In this document: positions 9,854-18,890 of the stretch, one piece after another
How positions within the stretch are numbered: position 1 is the stretch's first letter
Layout: every line of letters begins with the position of its first letter
DNA from: Candidatus Syntropharchaeum sp.
Lineage (GTDB): Archaea > Halobacteriota > Syntropharchaeia > Syntropharchaeales > Syntropharchaeaceae
Assembly: GCA_026134025.1 (NCBI GenBank)
Contig: JAOQII010000013.1
Location: 1 to 38,747 of the forward strand
Direction: 5' to 3'
DNA: 38,747 nucleotides
The notes under the pieces: generated by a model
The model's database searches: none
Seen by the model: only the letters and a program-made list of their open reading frames with translations
What the model was told of the DNA's origin: nothing
Program-made: the position numbers and the translations under genes

Positions 9854-10306
9854 GTGATCGGAGATGTTGTAATTCAGGATGGGTGTTTTGTTGGAGCGGG
9901 GGCGATCGTAAGAGGGGATTATAGCAGCATAAGGATCGGGGCAAGGACTGCACTGGAGGAGGGATGTATCATCCACTGCCCTCCTGGTGAGGTATGTGAG
10001 ATTGGGAACGATGTCACACTTGGGCATGGCGCCATCATCCATTGCTCGAAGATAGGAGACTTCGCGGTCATCGGGATGGGCGCTATCGTCTCGATTCATG
10101 CTGTTATCGGAGAGTGGGATATGGTCGGCGAGGGGGCGGTTATCGTGCAGGGTAGCAGCATTCCACCGCGCAGGGTCGTTGTCGGCAATCCTGCAAAGAT
10201 CATAAAGGAGACCACAGAGGAGCAGATGCGGTTCTGGTCTGAGATCAAGGAGATATATGTTGATCTATGCAGTAGGTACAGGGAGGGTTTGGAGAGGATT
10301 GAGTAG
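9854..10306 (+). CDS. Gamma-carbonic-anhydrase/CaiE-like left-handed beta-helix hexapeptide-repeat protein
   Basis: VIGDVVIQDGCFVGAGAIVRGDYSSIRIGARTALEEGCIIHCPPG...VTLGHGAIIHCSKIGDFAVIGMGAIV; VRGD and GHGAIIH motifs. Homologous sequence extends in frame upstream to about 9779 without a canonical start codon. Confidence 0.9.
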   Translation: MIGDVVIQDGCFVGAGAIVRGDYSSIRIGARTALEEGCIIHCPPGEVCEIGNDVTLGHGAIIHCSKIGDFAVIGMGAIVSIHAVIGEWDMVGEGAVIVQGSSIPPRRVVVGNPAKIIKETTEEQMRFWSEIKEIYVDLCSRYREGLERIE

Positions 10307-10328
10307 CGGATAGTTGACGAGATTTGAT

Positions 10329-10910
10329 CTACTTATACCTTCCCCTTCGCTCAATCTCACTGACCCTTCCAAGCACCTCATCTGCCCGATCAAATTGTTC
10401 CCTGTATCCGCTCTTAAAAGCCTCGATCAACGTCTCGTAATCCTCATGCGTGCTTCTTAAAGTCTGGAAGAAGACGTGAATATCAACCCCTCTTGCCTCG
10501 ACTGTCTGTTCATAGAATGATAACCCAAAATCGATCAGATATAGACGGTCACGGCTTACGATCATATTTGAGGTTGTAAGATCACCATGAATGATCCCTC
10601 CACTGTGGAGTCTCCCGACAAGATTACCTGCCTGTTTGCAGTATTCTTCGGAGATGCAATCCTTGAGCTTAACGCCAACGATGTACTCCATCGTTATCGT
10701 ATTACGCCAGCAATCAAGGACGATGGGTGTTGGAACGCCAAGTTTTCGTGCCTCCTTCAATATCTTTGCCTCAAACTTTGTTCGTTCTCTTCTTATCCGA
10801 TGATCGAGCTCCTTTATACGGTAATCTTTTGGGATTCTACGCTTAGAGACCAGATCTTTTCTGATATCAACGATCGCTTCTGCACATTGAACCACACGGG
10901 ATGTTGCCAT
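10329..10910 (-). CDS. bud32: Kae1-associated atypical serine/threonine kinase Bud32
   Basis: QCAEAIVDIRKDLVSKRRIPKDYRIKELDHRIRRERTKFEAKILKEARKLGVPTP, GGIIHGDLTTSNMIV, LYLIDFGLSFYEQTVEARGVDIHVFFQTLRS. Confidence 0.95.
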   Translation of the reverse strand: MATSRVVQCAEAIVDIRKDLVSKRRIPKDYRIKELDHRIRRERTKFEAKILKEARKLGVPTPIVLDCWRNTITMEYIVGVKLKDCISEEYCKQAGNLVGRLHSGGIIHGDLTTSNMIVSRDRLYLIDFGLSFYEQTVEARGVDIHVFFQTLRSTHEDYETLIEAFKSGYREQFDRADEVLGRVSEIERRGRYK

Positions 10911-10912
10911 CT

Positions 10913-12337
10913 TTAGTCCTCGATTCGCCCGATCAAGAGCTTATTCGCATGATCTGGATCCGCCCTTCCGCGAGTCTTTTTCATCACCTGACCCACAAGG
11001 AAGTTCAAAGCCTCACGCTTACCTGATCTGTAGTCATCAACCGCACCTTTAAACTCCTCGATGACCGCATTAACTGCAATCTCGGTCTCATCGATCTCTG
11101 CTTTCAAAAGACCTTTCTCTCTCACAATCTCCCCAACATCGCCTCCATGATCGAGGATAGTGCGTATCACCTCAATCGCGCCGTGATCTGTTATCTTATC
11201 CTCTTCAAGGAGTTTCATAAGATCTATGAAATCAGGCTGTGCGATTCTTTCAACCCCTACCCCACGGTAGTTGAGTTCACCTTTAAGAATATCTGCGATC
11301 CACCTCGTGCAGAAGGCGGGATCTATCATGGATGCAACCCCCTCAAAGAAGTTTGCAAGGTGGATATTGGATGTTAAAACCTTTGCATGCACCGGAGAGA
11401 CGCCATATTCACGCAAGAACCTATCGAGTTTTGCATCAGGTAGCTCAGGGAGGCTTCTCTCAATCTCGCGCACCCAGCCCCCTACACGCATCACAACGAG
11501 ATCAGGCTCAGGGAAATATCTGTAATCATGCTCCACTTCTTTCGTCCTCAGCGAGATCGTGATCCCTCTGGCCTCATCGAAGTGTCGCGTCTCCTGCACA
11601 ACCTTTTTACCTCTTCTGAGGATGTTCTTCTGGCGTGTAAGCTCAAATAGAAGTGCACGCTCAGCTCCCTTATACGAGGATATATTTTTCACCTCTGTAC
11701 GCTGACCCCCCTCGATAGATAGGTTCGCATCAACCCTGAGTGACCCCTCAAGGTTTCCGTCAAAGACGTCGAGGTACTCAAGAATGTTTCTGATCTTGTT
11801 CAAAAACTGTCTCGCCTCCTGAGGTGATTTCAGGTCTGGTTCTGTCACAATCTCGAGAAGGGGCATCCCTGAGCGGTTGTAGTCAACCATCGTGTACTTT
11901 GCCTGCTCGATCGCACCCTTATGCACAAGCCTGCCCGGATCTTCTTCTATATGCACGCGATTGATCCGAATCTCCCGCCCCTTTTCTCCTTCAAGGTGGA
12001 CTATGCCCCCGGTTGCGAGCGGAAAGTCATACTGCGAGATCTGGAAGCCTCTTGGAAGGTCGGGGTAGTAATAGTTTTTGCGGTAGAAGAGTGTCTCCTC
12101 CTGGATTGTACAGTTTAAGGCGAGTGCGACTTTAATACCACACTCAACCGCCTTTCTGTTTATGACAGGAAGTGCACCAGGAAGTCCAAGACATACAGGG
12201 CAGGTATGAGTATTTGGTGGATCATTCTGATAGTCTGAGGAACACCCGCAGAAAAGCTTGGTATTGAGTTTGTTGAGCTGTACATGACATTCAAGCCCTA
12301 TCATAACATCTACATCAGACTCATGCACATTCAGCAT
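10913..12337 (-). CDS. gatB: Aspartyl/glutamyl-tRNA(Asn/Gln) amidotransferase subunit B
   Basis: [21 protein letters not shown]...[19 protein letters not shown]...[21 protein letters not shown]...EEDPGRLVH..; start chosen at 12337 (GGAGTGAT SD-like upstream) rather than 12415. Confidence 0.96.
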   Translation of the reverse strand: MLNVHESDVDVMIGLECHVQLNKLNTKLFCGCSSDYQNDPPNTHTCPVCLGLPGALPVINRKAVECGIKVALALNCTIQEETLFYRKNYYYPDLPRGFQISQYDFPLATGGIVHLEGEKGREIRINRVHIEEDPGRLVHKGAIEQAKYTMVDYNRSGMPLLEIVTEPDLKSPQEARQFLNKIRNILEYLDVFDGNLEGSLRVDANLSIEGGQRTEVKNISSYKGAERALLFELTRQKNILRRGKKVVQETRHFDEARGITISLRTKEVEHDYRYFPEPDLVVMRVGGWVREIERSLPELPDAKLDRFLREYGVSPVHAKVLTSNIHLANFFEGVASMIDPAFCTRWIADILKGELNYRGVGVERIAQPDFIDLMKLLEEDKITDHGAIEVIRTILDHGGDVGEIVREKGLLKAEIDETEIAVNAVIEEFKGAVDDYRSGKREALNFLVGQVMKKTRGRADPDHANKLLIGRIED

Positions 12338-12351
12338 CTGTATCACTCCAA

Positions 12352-13221
12352 TTACCGCATCACCGCCACGAGTTCGCCCTGATTGACGCCCACACTCCTT
12401 GCAACAGGGATGCACTTTGCCCGAAATATGTATATTAGCCTGCCTTTAAGTTGATCTTCAAATTCCGAGATCATTTCGTAATTTCCCATACCTTTCGCGA
12501 TTACGAGATACTCCTCATCCCACAAAACTTTCAAAAGATCCTCGTTTGCCTCATCGAGTGAGAGACCAATGAACGATCCGCTCGGTACAACCTCGAGATC
12601 AAAGTCTGCATACTGCTTTACATCATCAACGGTTGCATCATTCATGATAGGGGAGCTTTTTGGAGATATTACAACCTTTTTTCCCCTCTCGATGAGTGCT
12701 TTTATTAAGAATAGGTCAAATACGATCTCACCTGCATTATCTGTCAGATAAAGTACCTTTGAAGATCGCTTGATTGCATCCAGGACTGCCTCCACATCCC
12801 CAACAATCGGCTCTTTCAGAAGTCGCTCAAACTCAGGTTGAAACGTCCTGTGATCAAAGCGATGCCCTCTCACACCATACTCCATCGAGTTTCCTGCTGC
12901 AGCTATCGCAAGAAGCGTCTTAAGTTTATCATCAGCCCTCTCGTAAGACTTCTTTGCAAGCTCAAGGAGTGTAACCGCGACAGCATTACTCTTTCTTTTA
13001 AGCTCAAGGTATGGATCAGCATTGCCGCTTATGCGAGACAGAATCCGTTCCCGCTCTGTTCCGATCTTAGCAGGAGTTGCATCGAGGTTGAAGTTATCTG
13101 AGGCAAATCTCAGGAGTTCTTTCAAAAAAGCGATCTTCTTGTGATCGTCATTCAGTGCAAGATCTGCCTCAAAGATCGCCCTATCAAAGAGGCATGATAG
13201 ACATTCAGGTCTAACCTTCAT
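12352..13221 (-). CDS. DUF89 / ARMT1-like damage-control phosphatase family protein
   Basis: [22 protein letters not shown] start; [21 protein letters not shown]...[21 protein letters not shown] motif. Confidence 0.85.
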   Translation of the reverse strand: MKVRPECLSCLFDRAIFEADLALNDDHKKIAFLKELLRFASDNFNLDATPAKIGTERERILSRISGNADPYLELKRKSNAVAVTLLELAKKSYERADDKLKTLLAIAAAGNSMEYGVRGHRFDHRTFQPEFERLLKEPIVGDVEAVLDAIKRSSKVLYLTDNAGEIVFDLFLIKALIERGKKVVISPKSSPIMNDATVDDVKQYADFDLEVVPSGSFIGLSLDEANEDLLKVLWDEEYLVIAKGMGNYEMISEFEDQLKGRLIYIFRAKCIPVARSVGVNQGELVAVMR

Positions 13222-13227
13222 TCAATT

Positions 13228-13758
13228 CTAATCCTTTTGTTCAACGACAAATTCACAGTATTCATCACCTGCTGCAAGACATTTAACCTCGCGTACGAAC
13301 CAGCGTTTCCCGGTGATCGCATCGGTTGCTCCTGCAATAAAACCTGCGGTATTTGTGCAGATGGTATGTCCAGCCTGCCTACCATACGCCTTTGCAAAGT
13401 ATGTCCCACCAGGGAACCTTATTCCTTTCTTACCTTCGAGTATGGTGACAAAGCCTGGATCTCCTACTCCAGCGTTCTTTACAAAAGCGTCCATGAAATA
13501 TGCTCGCTCTTTCATACTCTTATTGTGGAGATTGAAACGATCCATCAGTTCTTCTCCGATACGCTTACCTGATAGATAACCAGCCTCATAGAGAAAAGGG
13601 ATGCCGCCGTAGCGCATATCGTAGGGCAGCGTATCCTCGACGAGCATCTGGATATTGAAGAGACAGCGCCTCCATAGATCGAACCCAACCTCCCAATTCG
13701 AGGCGAACAACTCTTTGATAGTTTTATCAACCTTCCTGTACAAATCTTCATCAAACAT
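13228..13758 (-). CDS. V4R (4-vinyl reductase-like) domain protein
   Basis: GGIPFLYEAGYLSGKRIGEEL...GTYFAKAYGRQAGHTICTNTAGFIAGATDAITGKRWFVREVKCLAAGDEYCEFVVE matches V4R C-terminal patterns. ATG at 13758 preferred. Confidence 0.75.
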   Translation of the reverse strand: MFDEDLYRKVDKTIKELFASNWEVGFDLWRRCLFNIQMLVEDTLPYDMRYGGIPFLYEAGYLSGKRIGEELMDRFNLHNKSMKERAYFMDAFVKNAGVGDPGFVTILEGKKGIRFPGGTYFAKAYGRQAGHTICTNTAGFIAGATDAITGKRWFVREVKCLAAGDEYCEFVVEQKD

Positions 13759-14449
13759 CAAGACCCTCCTTTTTGAAGTACATAAGAACCTCATCGAGCT
13801 TTTTAGATTCCATAGAACTCAACCTGATCTTAAGCTTTTCTCCCCATTGTGGGTAAGAGCCAATCTTGACATCAGGAAAGCGTTCTGCTGCCTCCCTCAG
13901 GAGATCGGCGAGTTCAACCTCATATCTGGGAAGTGTTATCCATTTAACAACCGGTGCATCATCCAGAAAACGATCCGCGACCAGGTTAAACATCGCCTCC
14001 ATCTCCTCGGGAACACCTGGTAATACGATGAGTCGATCCACGATAAAGCCAGGGGCTGCTCCTACGGGATTATCGATCACTTCACAACCTTCTGGAAGCT
14101 CACATAGCTTGAGTGTATGTTTTCCAGCCCCAAAACGCGGAATCAGAAGTGATCGAGCTTCTTCATTCTGAACGAGTTTTTTACCTGTTGCATAGGCGAT
14201 CGCCTCACGTGTGATATCATCATGGGTTGGCCCAAGCCCGCCTGTTATGAATATCCAATCAGCCATCTCTTCACAGAAGTGGATCAGCTTTGAAATATCC
14301 TCGATCTCATCCCCTATAGCTGCACACATACGCACAACAACCCCGTTATCGTGCAACCGCTTCGCGATCCACGTCGCATTGGTGTTTGTAATATCACCAG
14401 AAAGTATCTCATCACCGATCGTTATTATCGAAGCAGTGAGTGACATCAA
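13751..14449 (-). CDS. CinA N-terminal/MoCF-type molybdopterin-binding domain protein
   Basis: TASIITIGDEILSGDITNTNATWIAKRLHDNGV...DWIFITGGLGPTHDDITREAIA...NPVGAAPGFIV...VLPGVPEEMEAMF. Confidence 0.9.
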   Translation of the reverse strand: MMSLTASIITIGDEILSGDITNTNATWIAKRLHDNGVVVRMCAAIGDEIEDISKLIHFCEEMADWIFITGGLGPTHDDITREAIAYATGKKLVQNEEARSLLIPRFGAGKHTLKLCELPEGCEVIDNPVGAAPGFIVDRLIVLPGVPEEMEAMFNLVADRFLDDAPVVKWITLPRYEVELADLLREAAERFPDVKIGSYPQWGEKLKIRLSSMESKKLDEVLMYFKKEGLDV

Positions 14450-15744
14450 TCTTTCCTCCTGACAAGAAGTGTTAGTCCTTCAAGATCCACAATCTCGACC
14501 TCCTCATCTTCTGCAATCAAACCGCCCACGCTCTTTGCCCGCCAGATCTCACCATGAACCTTCACGCTACCACCTCGTTCATCGATATCAGAGAGTGCTC
14601 GTGTTACAAGCCCGATCATTTCCTCTGCTCCTGTTGCAACCTTCCGTTTACGGGTTTTAATCACCGCACCAATCCCAAATACAAAGAATAGAAGCGAGAC
14701 AACCGTCATAACCACCACAACAGCGCCGAAAGATTTGAGCCAGTCCGAACCAAGCAACGGCTCCTGGGGTATCATCAACGCACCAAGAATCATGCACACG
14801 CCACCCCCAACCATTAAAATGCCGTATGTGGGTGTCAGCGCTTCTGCGATAAAGAGCACAATGCCAAGAAGGAGGAGCAAAACTCCAAAGAGATTTATAT
14901 TGAAGAGACCCATGCCATAGAGTCCAAGAAGCAGCGATATAGCACCAATCATCTCTGGCACATACGTACCAGGAGAGGAAAATCCAAATATGAGTCCATA
15001 GATGCCTATCAAAAAGAGAATGAAGGCGATCTCTGGTCTTCCAATCAGGTCCACAATCTCCACCCTGAATGGACGCTCATGTACCATTATATCTGCTCCA
15101 GCAGTTTGAAGTGTTATTTCTCGCCCGTTGACGATGACTTTTCTGCCGTCCACAGCTTCAAGCAGCTCAGCTGTATCATCTGCGATCAGGTCGATGATGC
15201 CCGCATCCAGTGCCTCATTTGCGGTGAGGCTGAGCGCTTCAGTCACAAATTGCTCGGCTATCGTGGCATTTCTACCCCGTTCCTCGGCGATACTTCGCAT
15301 ATCTGCCGCAAAATAGTTCTTCGTCTTGTTTGCCATATCTGCTCCACCGCCGATCGGTCCAATCGAGACCGGGGTTGCAGCTCCTGTTGCAGTTCCAGGA
15401 CTCATCGCAGCAACATGCCCTGTTATGAGGATGAAAGAACCAGCAGATGCTGCCATTGCGCCCTTTGGAGATACAAAGGTGATAACAGGTACATCTGCAT
15501 TATCGATCGATTTTATGATCTCTTTTGTTGCAAATAGAAGTCCACCTGGTGTATCTATACGAATAATCACTGCTTCTGCCCCGATTTCTTCAGCATGCGC
15601 TATGGCATCCTCGATATCAAGTGCACTCCCTCCTGTAACCGTGCCCTTCAAATCAACAACATAAACAAATCGCTCTGTGCCACCCGCAACCCCACACATC
15701 TGTACCATTATAAGTGTGAGGATAAGGACTATCTGCCACCTCAT
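14446..15744 (-). CDS. Full-length NfeD family membrane serine protease (ClpP-class domain plus NfeD OB domain)
   Basis: AIAHAEEIGAEAVIIRIDTPGGLLFATKEIIKSIDNADVPVITFVSPKGAMAASAGSFILITGHVAAMSPGTATGAATPV; four or more TM helices then OB-like C-terminus. Confidence 0.93.
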   Translation of the reverse strand: MRWQIVLILTLIMVQMCGVAGGTERFVYVVDLKGTVTGGSALDIEDAIAHAEEIGAEAVIIRIDTPGGLLFATKEIIKSIDNADVPVITFVSPKGAMAASAGSFILITGHVAAMSPGTATGAATPVSIGPIGGGADMANKTKNYFAADMRSIAEERGRNATIAEQFVTEALSLTANEALDAGIIDLIADDTAELLEAVDGRKVIVNGREITLQTAGADIMVHERPFRVEIVDLIGRPEIAFILFLIGIYGLIFGFSSPGTYVPEMIGAISLLLGLYGMGLFNINLFGVLLLLLGIVLFIAEALTPTYGILMVGGGVCMILGALMIPQEPLLGSDWLKSFGAVVVVMTVVSLLFFVFGIGAVIKTRKRKVATGAEEMIGLVTRALSDIDERGGSVKVHGEIWRAKSVGGLIAEDEEVEIVDLEGLTLLVRRKD

Positions 15745-16394
15745 CGCCCGAACCTCCTTTCGCGTTTTTTAAAATCTCTAACCGCCCTTAAAAAGTCTAT
15801 TTTTCTAAAATTAACCCAGCTAACATCTGTAAAATAAAGTTCTGAATATACCGCCTGCCATATCAAAAAATCAGTAAGTTTGGTCGTCCCTGAGCGGATT
15901 ATAAGATCTGGTGTGAAATTAAATATGAGCTTTGACTCGATTAACTTCTCGTCTATCTCTTCTGGAGTGATATGTCCGGCTTTTACCTCTTCCATTATTT
16001 TACGGGTTGCATACACAAGTTCATCTCTCCCACCAAGCCCGATCGAGATCTCAACATTATAAGGCTTGTTTCCTTTACTATCATTCACCCTGTAAGATCC
16101 GTGTGAGTATATAGAAAGCCCTCCATCGATCGATCCAAGCTCTTCGAAGATCTTCTCTCCGATCTCTGACGCCCGCACACCAACACTATTATCATTGTTC
16201 ATGCTGATATATATGGCAACACTGTGGATTGAGAGATTAAACGACCACTCGATAAATTGCTTCAGTTTTAATATTCCTTCCTGATCCTTAATATCATTGG
16301 CTGTTAGAACGAGGAGGATGTGATCGATTTCTGCACCCGCTGTTGCACGTTTCAGGTACGGTTCATAAACTCGTTGAAGGAGCGACTTTAGCAT
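15741..16394 (-). CDS. Divergent cis-prenyltransferase (UppS-like), putatively a non-catalytic subunit
   Basis: C-terminal DLIIRSGTTKLTDFLIWQAVYSELYFTDVSWVNFRKIDFLRAVRDFKKRERRFGR is UppS-like; the N-terminal HxxxxxDGNxRW signature is replaced by DHILLVLTANDIKD. Confidence 0.85.
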   Translation of the reverse strand: MLKSLLQRVYEPYLKRATAGAEIDHILLVLTANDIKDQEGILKLKQFIEWSFNLSIHSVAIYISMNNDNSVGVRASEIGEKIFEELGSIDGGLSIYSHGSYRVNDSKGNKPYNVEISIGLGGRDELVYATRKIMEEVKAGHITPEEIDEKLIESKLIFNFTPDLIIRSGTTKLTDFLIWQAVYSELYFTDVSWVNFRKIDFLRAVRDFKKRERRFGR

Positions 16395-16695
16395 TAATTG
16401 AAACTTATAAGCTGCTGAATATAATATCTTTTGCCCGATTCGGGTAGCAATATATATAAATGAAAATATTTAAATGTCTGTGATTAAGTAATTCAAAGCG
16501 AGATGGATGACCTGAAGTGATGGCATCTTCAGCGCTGATGAGAAGGCAAATTTTCTCGGTAAACTGACCTGTAACCTCCAGTCAACGAGGTTCATGTCTG
16601 TGAAGTTCTTCTCGATGATAAGCATCGCAAATGAATTACAAAACTCGATGCAGCGGCAGGAAAAATGATAAGTATCATGATGCCGAATAAGGCGT

Positions 16696-17109
16696 ATGAT
16701 CGAGAATTTCAGGTTTCATATCAATATCAAACCAAGATACAAGGATGTTGACTATTTAGGTCATGTGAACAATGCTGTTTATCTAACATACTTTGAGGAG
16801 GGGCGATTTGGATATTGCAAGCATTTAAACTTCCTCATTCCAGGTGAATCACCTGTAAGTTTTATAATTCTTGATAACTACTGCCGATACGAACGAGCCT
16901 TAAACTTCCACGAGGGTGTTGATCTCTATATCAGAATATCAGAGATTGGAAAGAAGAGCTTCAGGTTCGAGTACAAAATGGTTCTTGAAGGATCTGATGA
17001 GGTTGTTGCAACCGGTTACTCAACAGCGGTTGCGTATGATTACGCCAGGAAGAAAAGTATACCGATCCCAGAGGATGAAAAGGAACGTATTAAAGCTTTT
17101 GAGTCGTGA
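16696..17109 (+). CDS. Hotdog-fold acyl-CoA thioesterase (4HBT/YbgC-like)
   Basis: IKPRYKDVDYLGHVNNAVYLTYFEEGRFGYCKHLNF...ALNFHEGVDLYIRISEIGKKSFRFEYKM. Confidence 0.9.
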   Translation: MIENFRFHINIKPRYKDVDYLGHVNNAVYLTYFEEGRFGYCKHLNFLIPGESPVSFIILDNYCRYERALNFHEGVDLYIRISEIGKKSFRFEYKMVLEGSDEVVATGYSTAVAYDYARKKSIPIPEDEKERIKAFES

Positions 17110-17196
17110 GAAGATCAGTCTCTGAATCGCAAATACTTCATAGCGTGAAAAGTTCTATGTGGCTCCCAATTCCCGGCCTTTTTATTGATAAACGCC

Positions 17197-17496
17197 TCAT
17201 TCATAATTCCTTTTTATCTCATCCCTCTGTTCAAAGGCCTCATGTAGTTTGTTAAGGAGTTCTGTCTTGATGAATGGCTTTGTGATGTAGTTCTCAAAGA
17301 TCATGATCAGCTCACTCTCTATGATATCCGGTGTGGGTGGAATCACGGTCATCATCGAGACAGGAATTGAACTGAGCTTCTTATCCGCCTTTATCGTTTT
17401 CAAAGTTACCCACCCATCCATTGGCTGCATCATAACATCGAGAAGAATCAGATCTGGCTTCTCACGCGATCCATAGAGCTTCTGTTTTTTATTCAC
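17197..17496 (-). pseudogene. N-terminally truncated response-regulator receiver domain
   Basis: KPDLILLDVMMQPMDGWVTLKTIKADKKLSSIPVSMMT...ENYITKPFIKTELLNKL has the phospho-acceptor Asp and the KPF lysine but lacks the first beta-alpha unit with the acidic pair; no continuation seen upstream. Confidence 0.6.
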
Positions 17497-17646
17497 CTAT
17501 TTCACCCTGGTATCGTAAAATTACGGATTAGAAAGGGAAAATCGGGTGATAAACAGGGAACATCAGCAAAATTGATCCTGTATACCACCCATTTTTGAAA
17601 TAAGGTCTATTGTATAGAAACGGGTAAATCAAAATGCTCTTTAAGT

Positions 17647-18879
17647 CTATTTTACAAATGCAGATACGATAAGTGCACCCCCAACCGCACCTGCAAACTG
17701 TGGATATGGCGGCACGATTATATCAAACCCGAGTATCTCCTCAAACGCGGCTTTTAGTCCTTCGATGAGTGCGGTTCCCCCAACCTCGATGATCGGCTCC
17801 CTGAGATCGATCTCCTGAAGTTGTTGTTCATGAACCTGCTCTGCGACGCTCCTGCACGCGGCTGCTGCAACATCCTCCTTTGATGAACCTTCACCGAGTG
17901 CGGATACGAGCGACTGGATACCGAATATCGAGCAGTAACTATCCATCTGGATGCTTCTACTTTCTCCCTGGAGTGCGAGCTTGCCGAGTTCTGAGATATC
18001 AACCCCAAGACGCCTTGCAGTAATCTCAAGAAACCTCCCTGATGCCCCGGCACATACACCTCCCATCGTGAAATCGTCGGGTATCGCGTTGTTGAGTGTC
18101 AGGGCTTTGTTGTCCATTCCCCCGATATCAAGCACCGTTGCCTCGCCACGTTGCCTGTCTGCCAGGTATGCAGCGCCTTTGGAATTTACGGTAAGCTCCT
18201 CCTGCACAAGGTCAGCTTTGATCTCATCTCCTATTGTATGCCGCCCATAGCCCGTGACAGCGACAGCCTCGATATTCTCTTCCTTCATCCCCGCCTCTTT
18301 CAGAGCGAGATCCATCACTTTCCTGGCACTCTGTATAACGTCGGTTGTTGGAACCCATCCAGTGCCTACGATCTCATTCTCCTTCATTATCACACACTTT
18401 GTCGTTGAAGAGCCGCTATCAACCCCCATTGTTATCCCTTCCTGGCGGGTACGCATGAGGAGTGTCTTTCTTGTAACCAAGGTCTTTAACGCCTCGAAGC
18501 GAATCATGAGCCCCCCTTCCTTCACCTGATCTACAGTGGAGTATGTCACAACAGGGAGGTCCGTTTTCTGCTGGAGATATTTTCTGACCTCGTTCTTGAC
18601 GATCGAACCCTCTGCACACTTGAAACATGTTAAGAGAAATATGCCGTCTGTAACGCTTGGATCCTCAACTACCGACTTTGCGCGGGCGATCATGAGGTTC
18701 AACCCTGGGCTTTTCGCCAGGTAACCAAACTCACTCACAGCATCTGCCACATCCTCGAGCTCAACCTCAGGATAAATTAGCTTGATGCCGGATCTATCGG
18801 CGACCTCGTTGAGTTTTGCCTGAACCCCGCTGTACTCTGTTCCACATGAGATTTGAGCTATCCTGGTTTTATCTTCCAT
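17647..18879 (-). CDS. BcrA/BcrD/BadF/BadG-type activase ATPase; methanogenesis marker protein 15-like
   Basis: GITMGVDSGSSTTKCVIMKENEIVGTG, VTGYGRHTIGDE, ATVLDIGGMDNKAL, MGGVCAGASGRFLEITARRLGV, DSYCSIFGIQSLVSAL, with the extra N-terminal domain of marker 15; adjacent to marker 5. Confidence 0.85.
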   Translation of the reverse strand: MEDKTRIAQISCGTEYSGVQAKLNEVADRSGIKLIYPEVELEDVADAVSEFGYLAKSPGLNLMIARAKSVVEDPSVTDGIFLLTCFKCAEGSIVKNEVRKYLQQKTDLPVVTYSTVDQVKEGGLMIRFEALKTLVTRKTLLMRTRQEGITMGVDSGSSTTKCVIMKENEIVGTGWVPTTDVIQSARKVMDLALKEAGMKEENIEAVAVTGYGRHTIGDEIKADLVQEELTVNSKGAAYLADRQRGEATVLDIGGMDNKALTLNNAIPDDFTMGGVCAGASGRFLEITARRLGVDISELGKLALQGESRSIQMDSYCSIFGIQSLVSALGEGSSKEDVAAAACRSVAEQVHEQQLQEIDLREPIIEVGGTALIEGLKAAFEEILGFDIIVPPYPQFAGAVGGALIVSAFVK

Positions 18880-18890
18880 TCACGTCACCT

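Noticed and set aside
16505-16570. C/D-box sRNA-like string (tgatgg...ctgatgag...ctga)
   Set aside because: The C', D' and D box spacing does not fit an archaeal C/D sRNA (D' and C' overlap), so I only list the region as a generic structured candidate.
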